A stretch of 64,000 nucleotides of DNA from assembly GCA_027049035.1 (NCBI GenBank), contig JALTVI010000064.1:1-64000 (forward strand), in the 5' to 3' direction. Below are positions 36,272 through 44,463 of this stretch, one piece after another (position 1 is the stretch's first letter; every line of letters begins with the position of its first letter). This DNA comes from Sulfurovum sp. (lineage in GTDB: Bacteria > Campylobacterota > Campylobacteria > Campylobacterales > Sulfurovaceae). A model generated the notes under the pieces. The model did no database searches, was not told where the DNA came from, and worked only from the letters and a program-made list of their open reading frames with translations. A program made the position numbers and the translations under genes.

Positions 36272-37416
36272 CTGTAGAGACCTCCAAGTATCGTATTTTC
36301 TTCTGCTCCCGTCACATCTTTAAGTGCGACCGGTTCGTTGTGCATCCGTTTATAGGCAAGCCACGCCATCATCATCGCTTCAAGGTTGTCTGCGTGTTCC
36401 ATCACCCCCACCTGCACATTGGGCATCAGTGCAGCGATACGTTCGACCAGAAAACCGTTTTGCGCCCCGCCGCCGCAGAGCAGCAGCATATCGGGGTTGA
36501 ATTTGAGTACTTCATTGGAGATGGTCTGTGCGGTTAGCTCCAGCAAGGTGCGCTGGACGTCAACAGATTTGAATGAGGAATGAGGAATGAGGAATGAGGA
36601 ATTTTGGTATGCATCGCGTGGCGATGCTTTTTCTTTTTTCTGAACACTAAGCGCTAAACGCTGAACGCTCTCCAGCCACCCTTCGTTGAACTTTTCCCGA
36701 CCCGTGCTCTTTGGGTACGGCATGGCAAAGTAGTCATCGCTCATCATCGCTTCAAGCAATGTGTAGTCGATTCTCCCCTCTCTTGCCCAGTTGCCATTCT
36801 CATCATAGGAAACACCTTTATGCTTGGATATCCAGAGGTCCATCAGTATATTTCCGGGGCCTGTATCGTAACCGGTAAGTGGATCGCCCAGCACCGTAAT
36901 GTTGGCAATACCGCCTATATTGACGATACACACCCCACTGGTCTGCTCTCCCAGCAGGAATTGGTGAAAGGCGGGCGCGAACGGCGCGCCGCTGCCGCCA
37001 AAAGCCATATCTTTGCGTCTGAAGTCGGCTGCGACGGGTATGCCGGTCTGCGCAGTGATGATGTTGGGGTCACCAAGCTGCATTGTAAAGGGTGTAGCCC
37101 CTGTCGGTTCATGCCACAAGGTCTGGCCGTGTGAGCCGATCGCTTCAATCTGCTCTGCTTCCATACCGCTCTTTTGAAGAAGTGCCTTGACTGCATCGGC
37201 ATAGAGTTCACCAAGCATATGGTCGATGGTGCCGACCTCCTGCAGTGTCGTTTCACCGCCAATGGCTGCCAGCACACGTGCCTTGAGCGCTTCAGGAAAG
37301 GGGTGTGTATGGGTCTGCAGCGCGTCACAGCTGTCAGCATCGATACGGCAGAGCACCGCATCGACACCGTCAAGCGATGTTCCCGACATAAGACCAATGT
37401 AGTATTGCTTTTTCAT
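36268..37416 (-). CDS. anmK: Anhydro-N-acetylmuramic acid kinase AnmK
   Basis: 382 residues from the ATG at 37414-37416. I prefer it to the ATG at 37423-37425, because TATAAT (minus strand, 37429-37424) overlaps that one and stands seven bases before this one, implying a leaderless transcript. AnmK opens 1,6-anhydroMurNAc and phosphorylates it. The signature GLMSGTSLDGVDAV, then IGSHGQTLWH and LCGGGAQNGFLVERI, are intact. Between the STGREKFNEGWLE region and VDVQRTLLELTA there is an insertion of about 24 residues (KEKASPRDAYQNSSFLIPHS), encoded by a heptamer repeat element, in frame. Activity may survive if the loop is exposed. Confidence 0.88.
   Translation of the reverse strand: MKKQYYIGLMSGTSLDGVDAVLCRIDADSCDALQTHTHPFPEALKARVLAAIGGETTLQEVGTIDHMLGELYADAVKALLQKSGMEAEQIEAIGSHGQTLWHEPTGATPFTMQLGDPNIITAQTGIPVAADFRRKDMAFGGSGAPFAPAFHQFLLGEQTSGVCIVNIGGIANITVLGDPLTGYDTGPGNILMDLWISKHKGVSYDENGNWAREGRIDYTLLEAMMSDDYFAMPYPKSTGREKFNEGWLESVQRLALSVQKKEKASPRDAYQNSSFLIPHSSFKSVDVQRTLLELTAQTISNEVLKFNPDMLLLCGGGAQNGFLVERIAALMPNVQVGVMEHADNLEAMMMAWLAYKRMHNEPVALKDVTGAEENTILGGLYR
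36571..36668. repeat. Heptamer-hairpin repeat element inside anmK (copy 1)
   Basis: Four copies of GAATGAG (36571-36598) are followed by TTTTGGTATGC (36602-36612). A perfect 7-base hairpin GCATCGC-GTG-GCGATGC (36611-36627), a T-rich spacer and four degenerate heptamers of the form TRARCRC (36641-36668) follow. The complement of the junction, GCATACCAAAA, recurs beside hairpins at 40988 and 61080. The whole unit is read through in frame by anmK. Confidence 0.8.
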
Positions 37417-37503
37417 AGAGTCCATTATAGCCTAAAGCGCCTTGCCGCTCTTTGGAATGATATGCTATGATACGCGAAATTTTCAACAGTGGGGTGTACA
37501 GAG

Positions 37504-38127
37504 ATGATAAACATGATGATCGGCTTTTTCAAAGACTATTTCAAATACAAAGAGGCGGCAAAAAAACAGCAGAAGTGGATGGAGAAGTTCTGTGAGCAGA
37601 AGGGCTACGCCATCAACCCCAGCTGGATGATGGCAACCAACCTCAAGAGCAACCTCTGTGAAATGGAAGCGACCTTCGGCAAGCGCTACTGCCCCTGTTT
37701 CGAGCCCTCAGGTGACAAGGAGCTCGACAAGAAGATGATGTGCCCGTGTGAGTACATCGAAGATGAGATTGCAGAGTACGGCACCTGCCACTGTGCGCTC
37801 TTCGGACCGGCCGATCTGAGCAAAGAACAGTGGAAAGCCTCTTCCAAGCGTCTGATGGAGGAGTATCAGGTTCCCAAAAATCTCAAAAACGGCGTGCTTG
37901 ACACACGTGGCATGCCGCTTGACCCCCGCCGCGGCCTCCCGGTTCCCGATATGATGCACCAAGTCAAAGCGGTACTCAACGGCTACAAAGGCGACAGACT
38001 CACTGTCATCGTAGAGCGTGAGCAGGAAGCGCTGAACCTTGAAAAGATCGCCCAGTACCGTGCTTATGGATGTTCGTGGGAATCAAAAGGGGATCATATC
38101 GAAGCGGAGCTTGTGCTGAAGCCTTAA
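37504..38127 (+). CDS. Ferredoxin-thioredoxin reductase catalytic chain-like protein
   Basis: 207 residues from the ATG at 37504; a GTG 15 bases earlier is an alternative. Seven cysteines are arranged Cys52, CPC at 63-65, CPC at 80-82 and CHC at 95-97, as in the catalytic chain of ferredoxin:thioredoxin reductase, which holds a 4Fe-4S cluster beside a redox disulfide. The spacings differ somewhat from the plant/cyanobacterial pattern, and the protein has extra N- and C-terminal parts. No variable-chain gene is visible. It probably passes electrons from ferredoxin to a thioredoxin-like partner (inference). Confidence 0.8.
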   Translation: MINMMIGFFKDYFKYKEAAKKQQKWMEKFCEQKGYAINPSWMMATNLKSNLCEMEATFGKRYCPCFEPSGDKELDKKMMCPCEYIEDEIAEYGTCHCALFGPADLSKEQWKASSKRLMEEYQVPKNLKNGVLDTRGMPLDPRRGLPVPDMMHQVKAVLNGYKGDRLTVIVEREQEALNLEKIAQYRAYGCSWESKGDHIEAELVLKP

Positions 38128-38134
38128 CGCTTTG

Positions 38135-38190
38135 GTTGGCCTATATCAGCCAATTGGCGTTCAATCATGGTGCGTGATTACGCACCCTAC
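38135..38190. repeat. Two intergenic hairpins after the FTR-like gene
   Basis: TTGGTTGGC with GCCAATTGG (about 38133-38157) forms one imperfect hairpin, and GGTGCGT-GAT-TACGCACC (about 38169-38187) a second, stable one. They lie between converging genes and probably end transcription from both sides, although T-runs are weak. The second resembles a common dispersed palindrome. Confidence 0.5.
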
Positions 38191-38203
38191 ACGCTGCTAT
38201 AAA

Positions 38204-38509
38204 TCATAAACCACCATAAATAGTTCCATTCGGTCGTAAACCTCTAAAGCCCTCTACTTTTGTTCCACATTTGGGACATAAACCAAATTTAATTTGGCTC
38301 CGTGCAAGTTTCTCATTGCAGTTTTGACATATCCACTCTTTTTTGGCAGGCTTCACATAAAAAGAGATGATATAAAACAATAAAGAAAAACTCCAAAGAG
38401 CATATGTTGTTCTATTTGATTCTATCCCAAAAAGAAATCCAAAAAAAGCAAAAAAAATACCAAATATCAAAAACCCTACTGCTACTCGTATGGCTGCATC
38501 TTTAGTCAT
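38204..38509 (-). CDS. Membrane protein with C-terminal zinc ribbon, 101 aa
   Basis: Two hydrophobic helices (residues about 8-29 and 35-53) are followed by a cytoplasmic or periplasmic zinc ribbon with two CxxC pairs (WICQNCNEK and GLCPKCGTK). The end is GFRGLRPNGTIYGGL. I do not recognise the family. It overlaps the symporter stop by 8 bases, with AGGGAG as ribosome binding site, so it is the distal gene of that unit. It is visibly more AT-rich than its neighbours, which suggests later acquisition. Confidence 0.65.
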   Translation of the reverse strand: MTKDAAIRVAVGFLIFGIFFAFFGFLFGIESNRTTYALWSFSLLFYIISFYVKPAKKEWICQNCNEKLARSQIKFGLCPKCGTKVEGFRGLRPNGTIYGGL

Positions 38510-40010
38510 TTTTACTCCCTGTCATCATCACCCCAAACGCCACCACAGTCCCCGCAACAATCTGCCACGCGAACCCAAGTTTAAAGTCAAAGACTGCACC
38601 AAGCATATAGGGCTGCAGCAGCAGGACTGCCAAAAAGCCGCCAAGGAGCGCAAGGGGTACGGTGATGCGGTTTCCTCGATTGGTAAAGAGCGCGGCACCG
38701 TAAACCCCAAGCAGTCCGGTGTAGGCAAAGGCCATGACACCAAGGGCGAAACTCAGCAGCGGCAGCTCGGTGTAGCGCTGCCAGTAGTAGCTGAGCATCG
38801 CCATGATACTGAGTGCTACGGCAAAGAGCAGCACCGCCAGACGCCCCGCTTTGACATAGTGCGCTTCAGAAGCTTTTGCATACTTCTCTCTCCAGGGACG
38901 GTAGAGGTCTTCGACGGCTACCGAAGCCATTGCACCCAGTACGGAGTTCGAGCTGCTAAGCGCTGCAGCCACCGCTCCGACAGTAACAAGCCCGCGCATG
39001 CCCTCCGGCATCTCATGCAGAATGTAGTACATAAAGATGGTAATCTTCTCTCCATCGAACTTCTGCACCACGCTCTTGCCCATGCCGGAAAGCTCCGGAT
39101 GGTGGTAGAAAATGTAGAGCAGCAGACCGATGAAGAGAAAGAGCATCGCAACAGGTATGGTCATATAGATGCTCATCATCAGCGACTTTTGCGCCTCTTT
39201 GGCATTTTTACAGGTGAGTGCACGCTGTGTCATGTCCTGGTCGAGCCCGTAGGCGGCGATGTTCAGCAGTAACCAGCCCCCAAGCAGCGCCCAGATGCTG
39301 AAGCCGCCGCTTAGCGAAGTATCTATCAGCCGCAGCTTTCCGTCCGCTTCAAGGGTACTGACCACAGTGGCGAAGTCAGTATTGAGTGAAACATACAGGT
39401 AGATTAGCACCGCGATACCCGCACCGATGTAGGTCACCGCCTGAATGATGTCCGAGAAGATGACTGACTTTACACCCCCAAAGTAGGCGTAGGCCAGCGC
39501 GCCGCCCATCAAAATGATGATGGATAGCGCCACGTGTGCAGCGGCAATGTCCAGAAAGAGGATCATCGATATGGCAAGCGCACCGATGTAGAGCCGCGCA
39601 CCGCTGGCAAAGAGCCGCCCCATCAGAAACATCACACCCGCCTGCTTCTTTGCAGCACTCCCGTAGCATTTCTCCAGCAGTTCATAGACCGTTACGGCAT
39701 TTATGGCATAAAAACGGGGAATGAGCACACGCGCCACGAACCATACCGCAAGAAAGGCTGAAGCGTAGAAGCCAAGAAAGGTCAAATCCTTGGAGTAGCT
39801 GTATTCCGGGCCGCCAAGAAAGGTCGCCGCCGACTGAGAGGTGGCCAGTACTGACATCGCCGCAGCGAACATCGGCACACTGTTGCCCCCGACAAAGTAG
39901 TCGCGGGAGTTCTCTATCTTGATACGGGAGAAGATGACACTGGTAAGTGCCAGTACCAGAAAGTAGGCAACAAAAACGCTCCAGTCAAGCACGGAAAAAG
40001 CAGAATGCAT
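38502..40010 (-). CDS. Sodium:solute symporter family protein (SSS)
   Basis: 502 residues with about thirteen membrane helices. The first helix starts LDWSVFVAYFLVLALTSVIF. GGNSVPMFAAAMSVLATSQS follows, with SAATFLGGPEYSY; these are features of SSS carriers (LeuT fold), where conserved serines help bind sodium. VTVGAVAAALSSSNSVLGAM near residue 355 matches the second sodium-site helix. The substrate could be a sugar, amino acid or monocarboxylate and cannot be told. It lies 18 bases downstream of glutaminase and may be co-expressed with it. Confidence 0.83.
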   Translation of the reverse strand: MHSAFSVLDWSVFVAYFLVLALTSVIFSRIKIENSRDYFVGGNSVPMFAAAMSVLATSQSAATFLGGPEYSYSKDLTFLGFYASAFLAVWFVARVLIPRFYAINAVTVYELLEKCYGSAAKKQAGVMFLMGRLFASGARLYIGALAISMILFLDIAAAHVALSIIILMGGALAYAYFGGVKSVIFSDIIQAVTYIGAGIAVLIYLYVSLNTDFATVVSTLEADGKLRLIDTSLSGGFSIWALLGGWLLLNIAAYGLDQDMTQRALTCKNAKEAQKSLMMSIYMTIPVAMLFLFIGLLLYIFYHHPELSGMGKSVVQKFDGEKITIFMYYILHEMPEGMRGLVTVGAVAAALSSSNSVLGAMASVAVEDLYRPWREKYAKASEAHYVKAGRLAVLLFAVALSIMAMLSYYWQRYTELPLLSFALGVMAFAYTGLLGVYGAALFTNRGNRITVPLALLGGFLAVLLLQPYMLGAVFDFKLGFAWQIVAGTVVAFGVMMTGSKND

Positions 40011-40028
40011 GTTACGCTTCCTTCATTT

Positions 40029-40955
40029 TTAAAATATAGACACACCAGTCTTTGTCGTAAACTTCTCCAGTGCCAGTGTACCGGCGTGGGAGTTGCCGTA
40101 TTTGTTGAGCGCGGGAGACCAGACGGCAATGGACATTTTGCCGGGCACTACGGCGGCAATGCCGCCCCCTACACCGCTCTTTGCGGGAAGTCCCACGTGA
40201 AAGGCAAATTCACCGCTGGCATCGTAGTGTCCACAGGTAAGCATTACGGCATTGATACGCTTGGTCTTGGGGCAGGTGATGAACTCCCTGCCGCTGATGG
40301 GGTCTTTGCCTGCAAATGCCAGAAAGAGAAAAGCGCGTGAGAGCTCTTCGGTGTTCATGATAATGGAACAGTGTTTGAAGTAGGTCATCACCGTATTGGT
40401 AACATCATTTTCGAAGTTGCCAAAACTCTTCATCAGATGGGCTAGTGAGAGGTTTCGGTCACCATGTTCCATCTCGGAGTTGGCCACTTCGGGGTCGAAG
40501 GAGAGGGACGGATTGCCAGAAAGTTCCCGCACAAAGTTCATAATGACTTCAAGCGTCTTGTAGTGGTCTTTGTAGTGAGATACCAGCGAATCGGTAATGG
40601 CGATAGCACCGGCGTTGATAAAGGGGTTACGTGGAATGCCGTTTTCATACTCAAGCTGCACCAGAGAGTTGAAGGGGTTCCCGGAGGGTTCCACCCCTAC
40701 CCTTTTGTAGAGTTCGGTCGAATAGATGTCAAGCGCCAGCGTAAAGGTAAAGACTTTGGAGATGGACTGGATGGAAAACTGCTTTTTGGCATCACCAACC
40801 GAATAGACGGAGCCATCCTCCAGTGTCACCGTCATTGCGAACTGCTCCTGCTCTACCTGGGCAAGTGCAGGAATGTAGTCAGCTACCTTCCCCCGTTTGA
40901 GTTCGGGCTGTATCTCCTCATATATCTCATCGAGTATCGCCTGATAGTCCATCAC
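40029..40955 (-). CDS. glsA: Glutaminase A
   Basis: 308 residues, the usual length for bacterial glutaminase of the beta-lactamase-like fold. The SxxK active site is Ser64/Lys67 in SIQSISKVF, and a tyrosine near the middle (SHYKDHYKT) and the FINAGAIAITD motif are conserved features. KSGVGGGIAAVVPGKMSIAV closes the active site. It hydrolyses glutamine to glutamate and ammonia in the cytosol. In other bacteria such enzymes contribute to acid resistance and nitrogen handling. It shares its strand with the symporter just downstream. Confidence 0.93.
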   Translation of the reverse strand: MMDYQAILDEIYEEIQPELKRGKVADYIPALAQVEQEQFAMTVTLEDGSVYSVGDAKKQFSIQSISKVFTFTLALDIYSTELYKRVGVEPSGNPFNSLVQLEYENGIPRNPFINAGAIAITDSLVSHYKDHYKTLEVIMNFVRELSGNPSLSFDPEVANSEMEHGDRNLSLAHLMKSFGNFENDVTNTVMTYFKHCSIIMNTEELSRAFLFLAFAGKDPISGREFITCPKTKRINAVMLTCGHYDASGEFAFHVGLPAKSGVGGGIAAVVPGKMSIAVWSPALNKYGNSHAGTLALEKFTTKTGVSIF

Positions 40956-40965
40956 CCTCTCCTAA

Positions 40966-41030
40966 AAAATAGCTTTTCATCAGAAAAGCATACCAAAATT
41001 CTTCACTCTTCTCTATTCACTCTTCACTAT
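40966..41030. repeat. Heptamer-hairpin repeat element (copy 2)
   Basis: A hairpin GCTTTT-CATCAG-AAAAGC (40972-40989) runs into the junction GCATACCAAAA (40988-40998), then four heptamers CTTCACT, CTTCTCT, ATTCACT, CTTCACT (41001-41028). The layout is that of the copies at 36571 and 61014. The array covers the stop codon of the amidase gene (41027-41029), so it may have replaced the original end. Confidence 0.8.
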
Positions 41031-41737
41031 TTAGGCGGCTCTTTGAGCCCAAGCAACTTCACACCCGAACGTACCTCATTCATGAACTTCACACCCGGGT
41101 CGTACTTTTTCGTGCGGTACCCTTTGTCTTTTTCAAGCCACAGCGGTGTCTTTTCCATCCTACGGTACTCGTGGTGACCGATGAGATACTCAATAGTCGG
41201 GTATTTGCGCTTGAGATACTTCACCAGTGCGATATTCGCTTTTACCTGTGCAGGGGTAAGGTCATTTGCATTCTTTGCGACATTCTCGACACCGATCGCG
41301 CTGTAGTTAAGGCCAATGACGTGGCGCGCCATATGGTTATCCGGCATCAGACGGTAGACGGTGCCATCTTTGTCGATGAGATAGTGTGCCGAGACATTGA
41401 GTGCGGAGGCTTTGGCGATATCTTTACGTCCTCTGAGCATCTCCGGCTTGAGAGCATTGAACGAATCTTTGAGTGACCCTATTGCGGTGTAGTGCAGTAC
41501 GATGACTTTTGGCGTAATGGCAATGGAGTTGACATCTTTGCCGTAGTGCTGTTTGATATAGGCTTTGGTCAGGACGACACGTTTTGGGCCAAAATCGATG
41601 GGTTTGTCGACAATTTTCAGTTTGGTAGCGGCCGGCGGCGGTGCAATGGGCTGTGTTTGGCACCGGTTTGGCTCTGTCTGTGTTGCGCAGGCGGTCAGCG
41701 TAAGGGCAAAAGAGGCGAGCAGGAACAGTCGTTTCAT
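41027..41737 (-). CDS. N-acetylmuramoyl-L-alanine amidase (Amidase_2), lipoprotein
   Basis: 236 residues with a lipoprotein signal (KRLFLLASFALTLTAC, Cys17). The Amidase_2 (PGRP-type) domain covers about residues 70-215. The first zinc histidine is in VIVLHYTA, followed by SAHYLIDKDGTVYRLMPDN, HMARHVIG and GHHEYRRMEKTPL, the second and third ligands and the exposed loop. It cleaves the lactyl-amide bond in peptidoglycan and could supply anhydroMurNAc for the recycling operon nearby (inference). It overlaps the preceding membrane protein gene by 4 bases. Its stop codon lies within a heptamer repeat. Confidence 0.85.
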   Translation of the reverse strand: MKRLFLLASFALTLTACATQTEPNRCQTQPIAPPPAATKLKIVDKPIDFGPKRVVLTKAYIKQHYGKDVNSIAITPKVIVLHYTAIGSLKDSFNALKPEMLRGRKDIAKASALNVSAHYLIDKDGTVYRLMPDNHMARHVIGLNYSAIGVENVAKNANDLTPAQVKANIALVKYLKRKYPTIEYLIGHHEYRRMEKTPLWLEKDKGYRTKKYDPGVKFMNEVRSGVKLLGLKEPPK

Positions 41738-42315
41738 CCGTTTTCCTTTGTTTGGGTTGATTCACTCACTGTGTGTTTGGCACTCACCAGCATAAAGGCT
41801 ACAATCAGCGGCGGCAGTCCGATGGAAAGCAGATAGGATGGCAGATGCAGCACTCCGTGGCGATTAAGATAAAGAAAGCCCAGAATCAGCACCACATAGG
41901 CACCGATACGGTAGAGAGAAAGTGCCCCTTTGGTATCGCGCAGCACTTCGAAGAGCGACCGGCGGTTTGCCTTGAGACGCTGTTTCTCCTCTTTGATTGC
42001 CGCACGGATATCCTCTACAGGCTCCTCCTCACTCTCTTCGGAGTAGAGGTCGTGTGGGTCTTCAAGCTTGTCGATGACATCCCTGTCAATATCGGTCGTA
42101 ACGATTTCATTCTCCACCCGGGCATCGACCATTCGTTTGTAGCTCTTCATCGAACCAAGCATCACCAGTGAAGCGGAGAGGAAACCTATCTGGGTATTGA
42201 GCAGTACCTTTTCATTGAAAAAAAGCGCACCTGCAAGCAGTAAAAGACCATCGATACCGACAAGGGCACCGAAAATCTTTCTATCAGTAACGTTCATCGT
42301 CGTTATCTTCGGCAT
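41734..42315 (-). CDS. Membrane protein of unknown function, downstream of atpZ
   Basis: About 193 residues from the ATG at 42313-42315 (AAGAGAG upstream). The ATG at 42295-42297 is nearly as good, and either would overlap the AtpZ gene end. Helices lie at about 20-40 and 43-60, then an acidic stretch (DPHDLYSEESEEEPVEDIRA) and two further helices (AYVVLILGFLYL and YLLSIGLPPLIVAFMLVS). No motif identifies a function. The position after atpZ is kept in related bacteria as I recall, so it might assist the ATP synthase, but this is speculative. Confidence 0.6.
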   Translation of the reverse strand: MPKITTMNVTDRKIFGALVGIDGLLLLAGALFFNEKVLLNTQIGFLSASLVMLGSMKSYKRMVDARVENEIVTTDIDRDVIDKLEDPHDLYSEESEEEPVEDIRAAIKEEKQRLKANRRSLFEVLRDTKGALSLYRIGAYVVLILGFLYLNRHGVLHLPSYLLSIGLPPLIVAFMLVSAKHTVSESTQTKENG

Positions 42316-42586
42316 CGATCTCTCTTTGGTGACGGTAGCGCGGATCACGTGCAAGCTCATCAAGTGATGCTTTCTGCTTTCGGTAAGCGATATAGACATT
42401 GTTTACTGCCGCCCCGACACCGATCACCACCCCTATCCAGAGCATCCAGGTCTCTCCGGTCATCTTCTTGAGCCCCACACCGATGGCGATACCTATAAGG
42501 ACAGCAACCACCATGGAAATACCGAGGCTCAATCCGTCAGCGGCGTCAACAATCTTTTTGAATTTGGGTTCTTCTTTTTCAGACAC
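42284..42586 (-). CDS. atpZ: AtpZ/AtpI family membrane protein
   Basis: 100 residues with two membrane helices (about 18-38 and 47-66) joined by a short KKMTGETW loop, and a charged tail (DPRYRHQREIDAEDNDDERY). LSLGISMVVAVLIGIAIGVG and WMLWIGVVIGVGAAV match the ATPase gene-1 family (PF09527). Its members help assembly of the ATP synthase c-ring or divalent ion supply. The ATP synthase genes themselves are not in the window. Between ychJ and a further membrane protein gene. Confidence 0.8.
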   Translation of the reverse strand: MSEKEEPKFKKIVDAADGLSLGISMVVAVLIGIAIGVGLKKMTGETWMLWIGVVIGVGAAVNNVYIAYRKQKASLDELARDPRYRHQREIDAEDNDDERY

Positions 42587-42649
42587 TCGATTTCCTTTCT
42601 ATTGTGGCAATTAGTATAACCAAAAGTATTGAACGCAAAGAAACAGACA

Positions 42650-43114
42650 TCATTTCAAAAGTGCACCGCAGCAGCGCTTGTACTTCTTCCCACTGCCGCA
42701 GATACACACTTCATTGCGCGAAAAATTTACCTTGTCTTCGTAAATCTCACCGTCGACATACTTCCACATATCGTTTATCTTTTTGAATACAGACTTTTCG
42801 TGGTGAACGTGCTGTACGCCGTCGTAGATGTAGTAGGCCTTGAACTCCACCGTATCGTCGCTGTGGTCTATGATCTCCAGATGCTGCCAGTGGCTGTTGT
42901 CGGCCCAGTCCTGAATGAACTTGAGCTCCTCGTCACTCCAGGTGTGGTCGTGCGTCGTCGCCTGCAGGTAGTTGACATCTCCAAGGCAGTAGGCGCTGTA
43001 GCGGGAACGCATCAGTGCCAACGCATTGGGTGCGACTTCCAATACCCGCAGTATCGGCTCACAGCACTCACTAAAGGGTTTGCCGCTTTTGCAGTAACAG
43101 AGCTTCTGTTCCAT
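42650..43114 (-). CDS. ychJ: YchJ family protein with two SEC-C motifs
   Basis: 154 residues with a zinc-binding SEC-C motif at each end: CYCKSGKPFSECCEPIL at 6-22 and CICGSGKKYKRCCGALL near 137-153. The middle is the NTF2-like YchJ domain (ALMRSRYSAYCLGDVNYLQAT, then YYIDGV-type strands). The function is undefined; SEC-C domains often mediate protein or ribosome contacts. It is one base downstream of the hemL start side (43116) and shares its direction, so a joint transcript is likely. Confidence 0.88.
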   Translation of the reverse strand: MEQKLCYCKSGKPFSECCEPILRVLEVAPNALALMRSRYSAYCLGDVNYLQATTHDHTWSDEELKFIQDWADNSHWQHLEIIDHSDDTVEFKAYYIYDGVQHVHHEKSVFKKINDMWKYVDGEIYEDKVNFSRNEVCICGSGKKYKRCCGALLK

Positions 43115-43115
43115 C

Positions 43116-44408
43116 TTAGGCGGTGATCTCTTTGAGTGTTTCGTAGGCAGCCTTGATACTCTCTTCTATCATCTCATCGGTTGTAGCAGTTGAGATGAAA
43201 CCGGTCTCAAACGACGAACAGGCCAGGTAAACACCGCGGTCAAGCATCCCTTTGTGGAACTTGGCAAAGAGCTTCTGGTCATTCTCAAGCGCATCGGCAA
43301 AATTTTTGACAGGCTTGTCGGAAAAAAAGAAGCCGAACATACTGCCGCGAACGTCGGTAACCATCGGTACGTTCACAGCGTCAGCTGCTTTCTTGAAGCC
43401 CTCCATCAATCTTTTGGCCCTGTTGCCAAGCTCTACGTAGAGTGCCGGGTTGCTCTTGAGCTTTCGCAAACTGGTCAGTCCCGCAGCCATCGCCACCGGA
43501 TTTCCGCTAAGTGTACCCGCCTGGTAGACAGGCCCCTCAGGAGAGAGGTGTGCCATAATCTCCTTGGCACCCCCAAAGGCACCTACAGGCATTCCCGCAC
43601 CGATCACCTTGCCAAGCGTGACCATATCGGGCTTGACTGTCGTAATCCCCTGCGCACCCTTGAGTGAAGCCCTGAATCCGCTCATCACCTCATCGAAGAT
43701 AAGCAGGGTTCCGTGTTCGTTACAGAGAGCACGCAGTTCCTTGAGGAACTGCTCTTCAGCCGGAACAAGCCCCATATTGCCGGCAATCGGCTCTATGATG
43801 ACACAGGCAATTCCCTCTTTGGAATCGGAAAAACACTGCTTGACACTCTCAATATCGTTGTAGGTTGCCAGCAGTGTATGCTTGGTCAGGTCAGCCGGTA
43901 CACCGGGGCTGCTCGGGTTGCCGAAGGTTGCCGCACCAGAACCTGCCTGTACCAGCAGTGAGTCGCTGTGGCCGTGGTAGCAGCCTGTGAACTTGACAAT
44001 GTCGTCACGCCCTGTAAAGCCGCGCGCCAGACGGATCGCACTCATGACCGCTTCGGTTCCGGAACTTACGAAACGTACTTTGTCGATCGTATCGAAGAGT
44101 GAGACGATCTCTTCGGCCAGCTCGGTCTCCACTGTAGTGGGCGCACCGAAACTAAGCCCCTTTTTAACAGCCTCGATGACGGACGCTTCGATATCCGCAT
44201 CACAGTGGCCGAAAATGAGCGGCCCCCAGCTCTGTACATAGTCAATATAGCGGTTGCCATCGATGTCGTAGAGGTATCCGCCCTCACCTCTTTTAATGAA
44301 CGGAGGGGTTCCCTCCACGCCGCTGAATGCTCTTACCGGAGAGTCCACGCCTCCGGGAATGACCTTGTATGCCTCTTTAAATGCCGCGATGCTCTTGTCG
44401 TATGCCAT
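43116..44408 (-). CDS. hemL: Glutamate-1-semialdehyde 2,1-aminomutase
   Basis: 430 residues, full length for HemL. The PLP lysine is in [59 protein letters not shown] and [12 protein letters not shown] are class III aminotransferase signatures, and [11 protein letters not shown] is typical of the N-terminus. The enzyme makes 5-aminolevulinate, the first dedicated haem precursor in the C5 pathway. This suits the number of haem proteins in the window. It heads the hemL-ychJ-atpZ-membrane protein-amidase run and is divergent from tonB. Confidence 0.96.
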   Translation of the reverse strand: MAYDKSIAAFKEAYKVIPGGVDSPVRAFSGVEGTPPFIKRGEGGYLYDIDGNRYIDYVQSWGPLIFGHCDADIEASVIEAVKKGLSFGAPTTVETELAEEIVSLFDTIDKVRFVSSGTEAVMSAIRLARGFTGRDDIVKFTGCYHGHSDSLLVQAGSGAATFGNPSSPGVPADLTKHTLLATYNDIESVKQCFSDSKEGIACVIIEPIAGNMGLVPAEEQFLKELRALCNEHGTLLIFDEVMSGFRASLKGAQGITTVKPDMVTLGKVIGAGMPVGAFGGAKEIMAHLSPEGPVYQAGTLSGNPVAMAAGLTSLRKLKSNPALYVELGNRAKRLMEGFKKAADAVNVPMVTDVRGSMFGFFFSDKPVKNFADALENDQKLFAKFHKGMLDRGVYLACSSFETGFISTATTDEMIEESIKAAYETLKEITA

Positions 44409-44463
44409 GCATTAATCCTTGTTAAGTATAATATCGCAGATTATACAACAGAGGGACTAAAAG

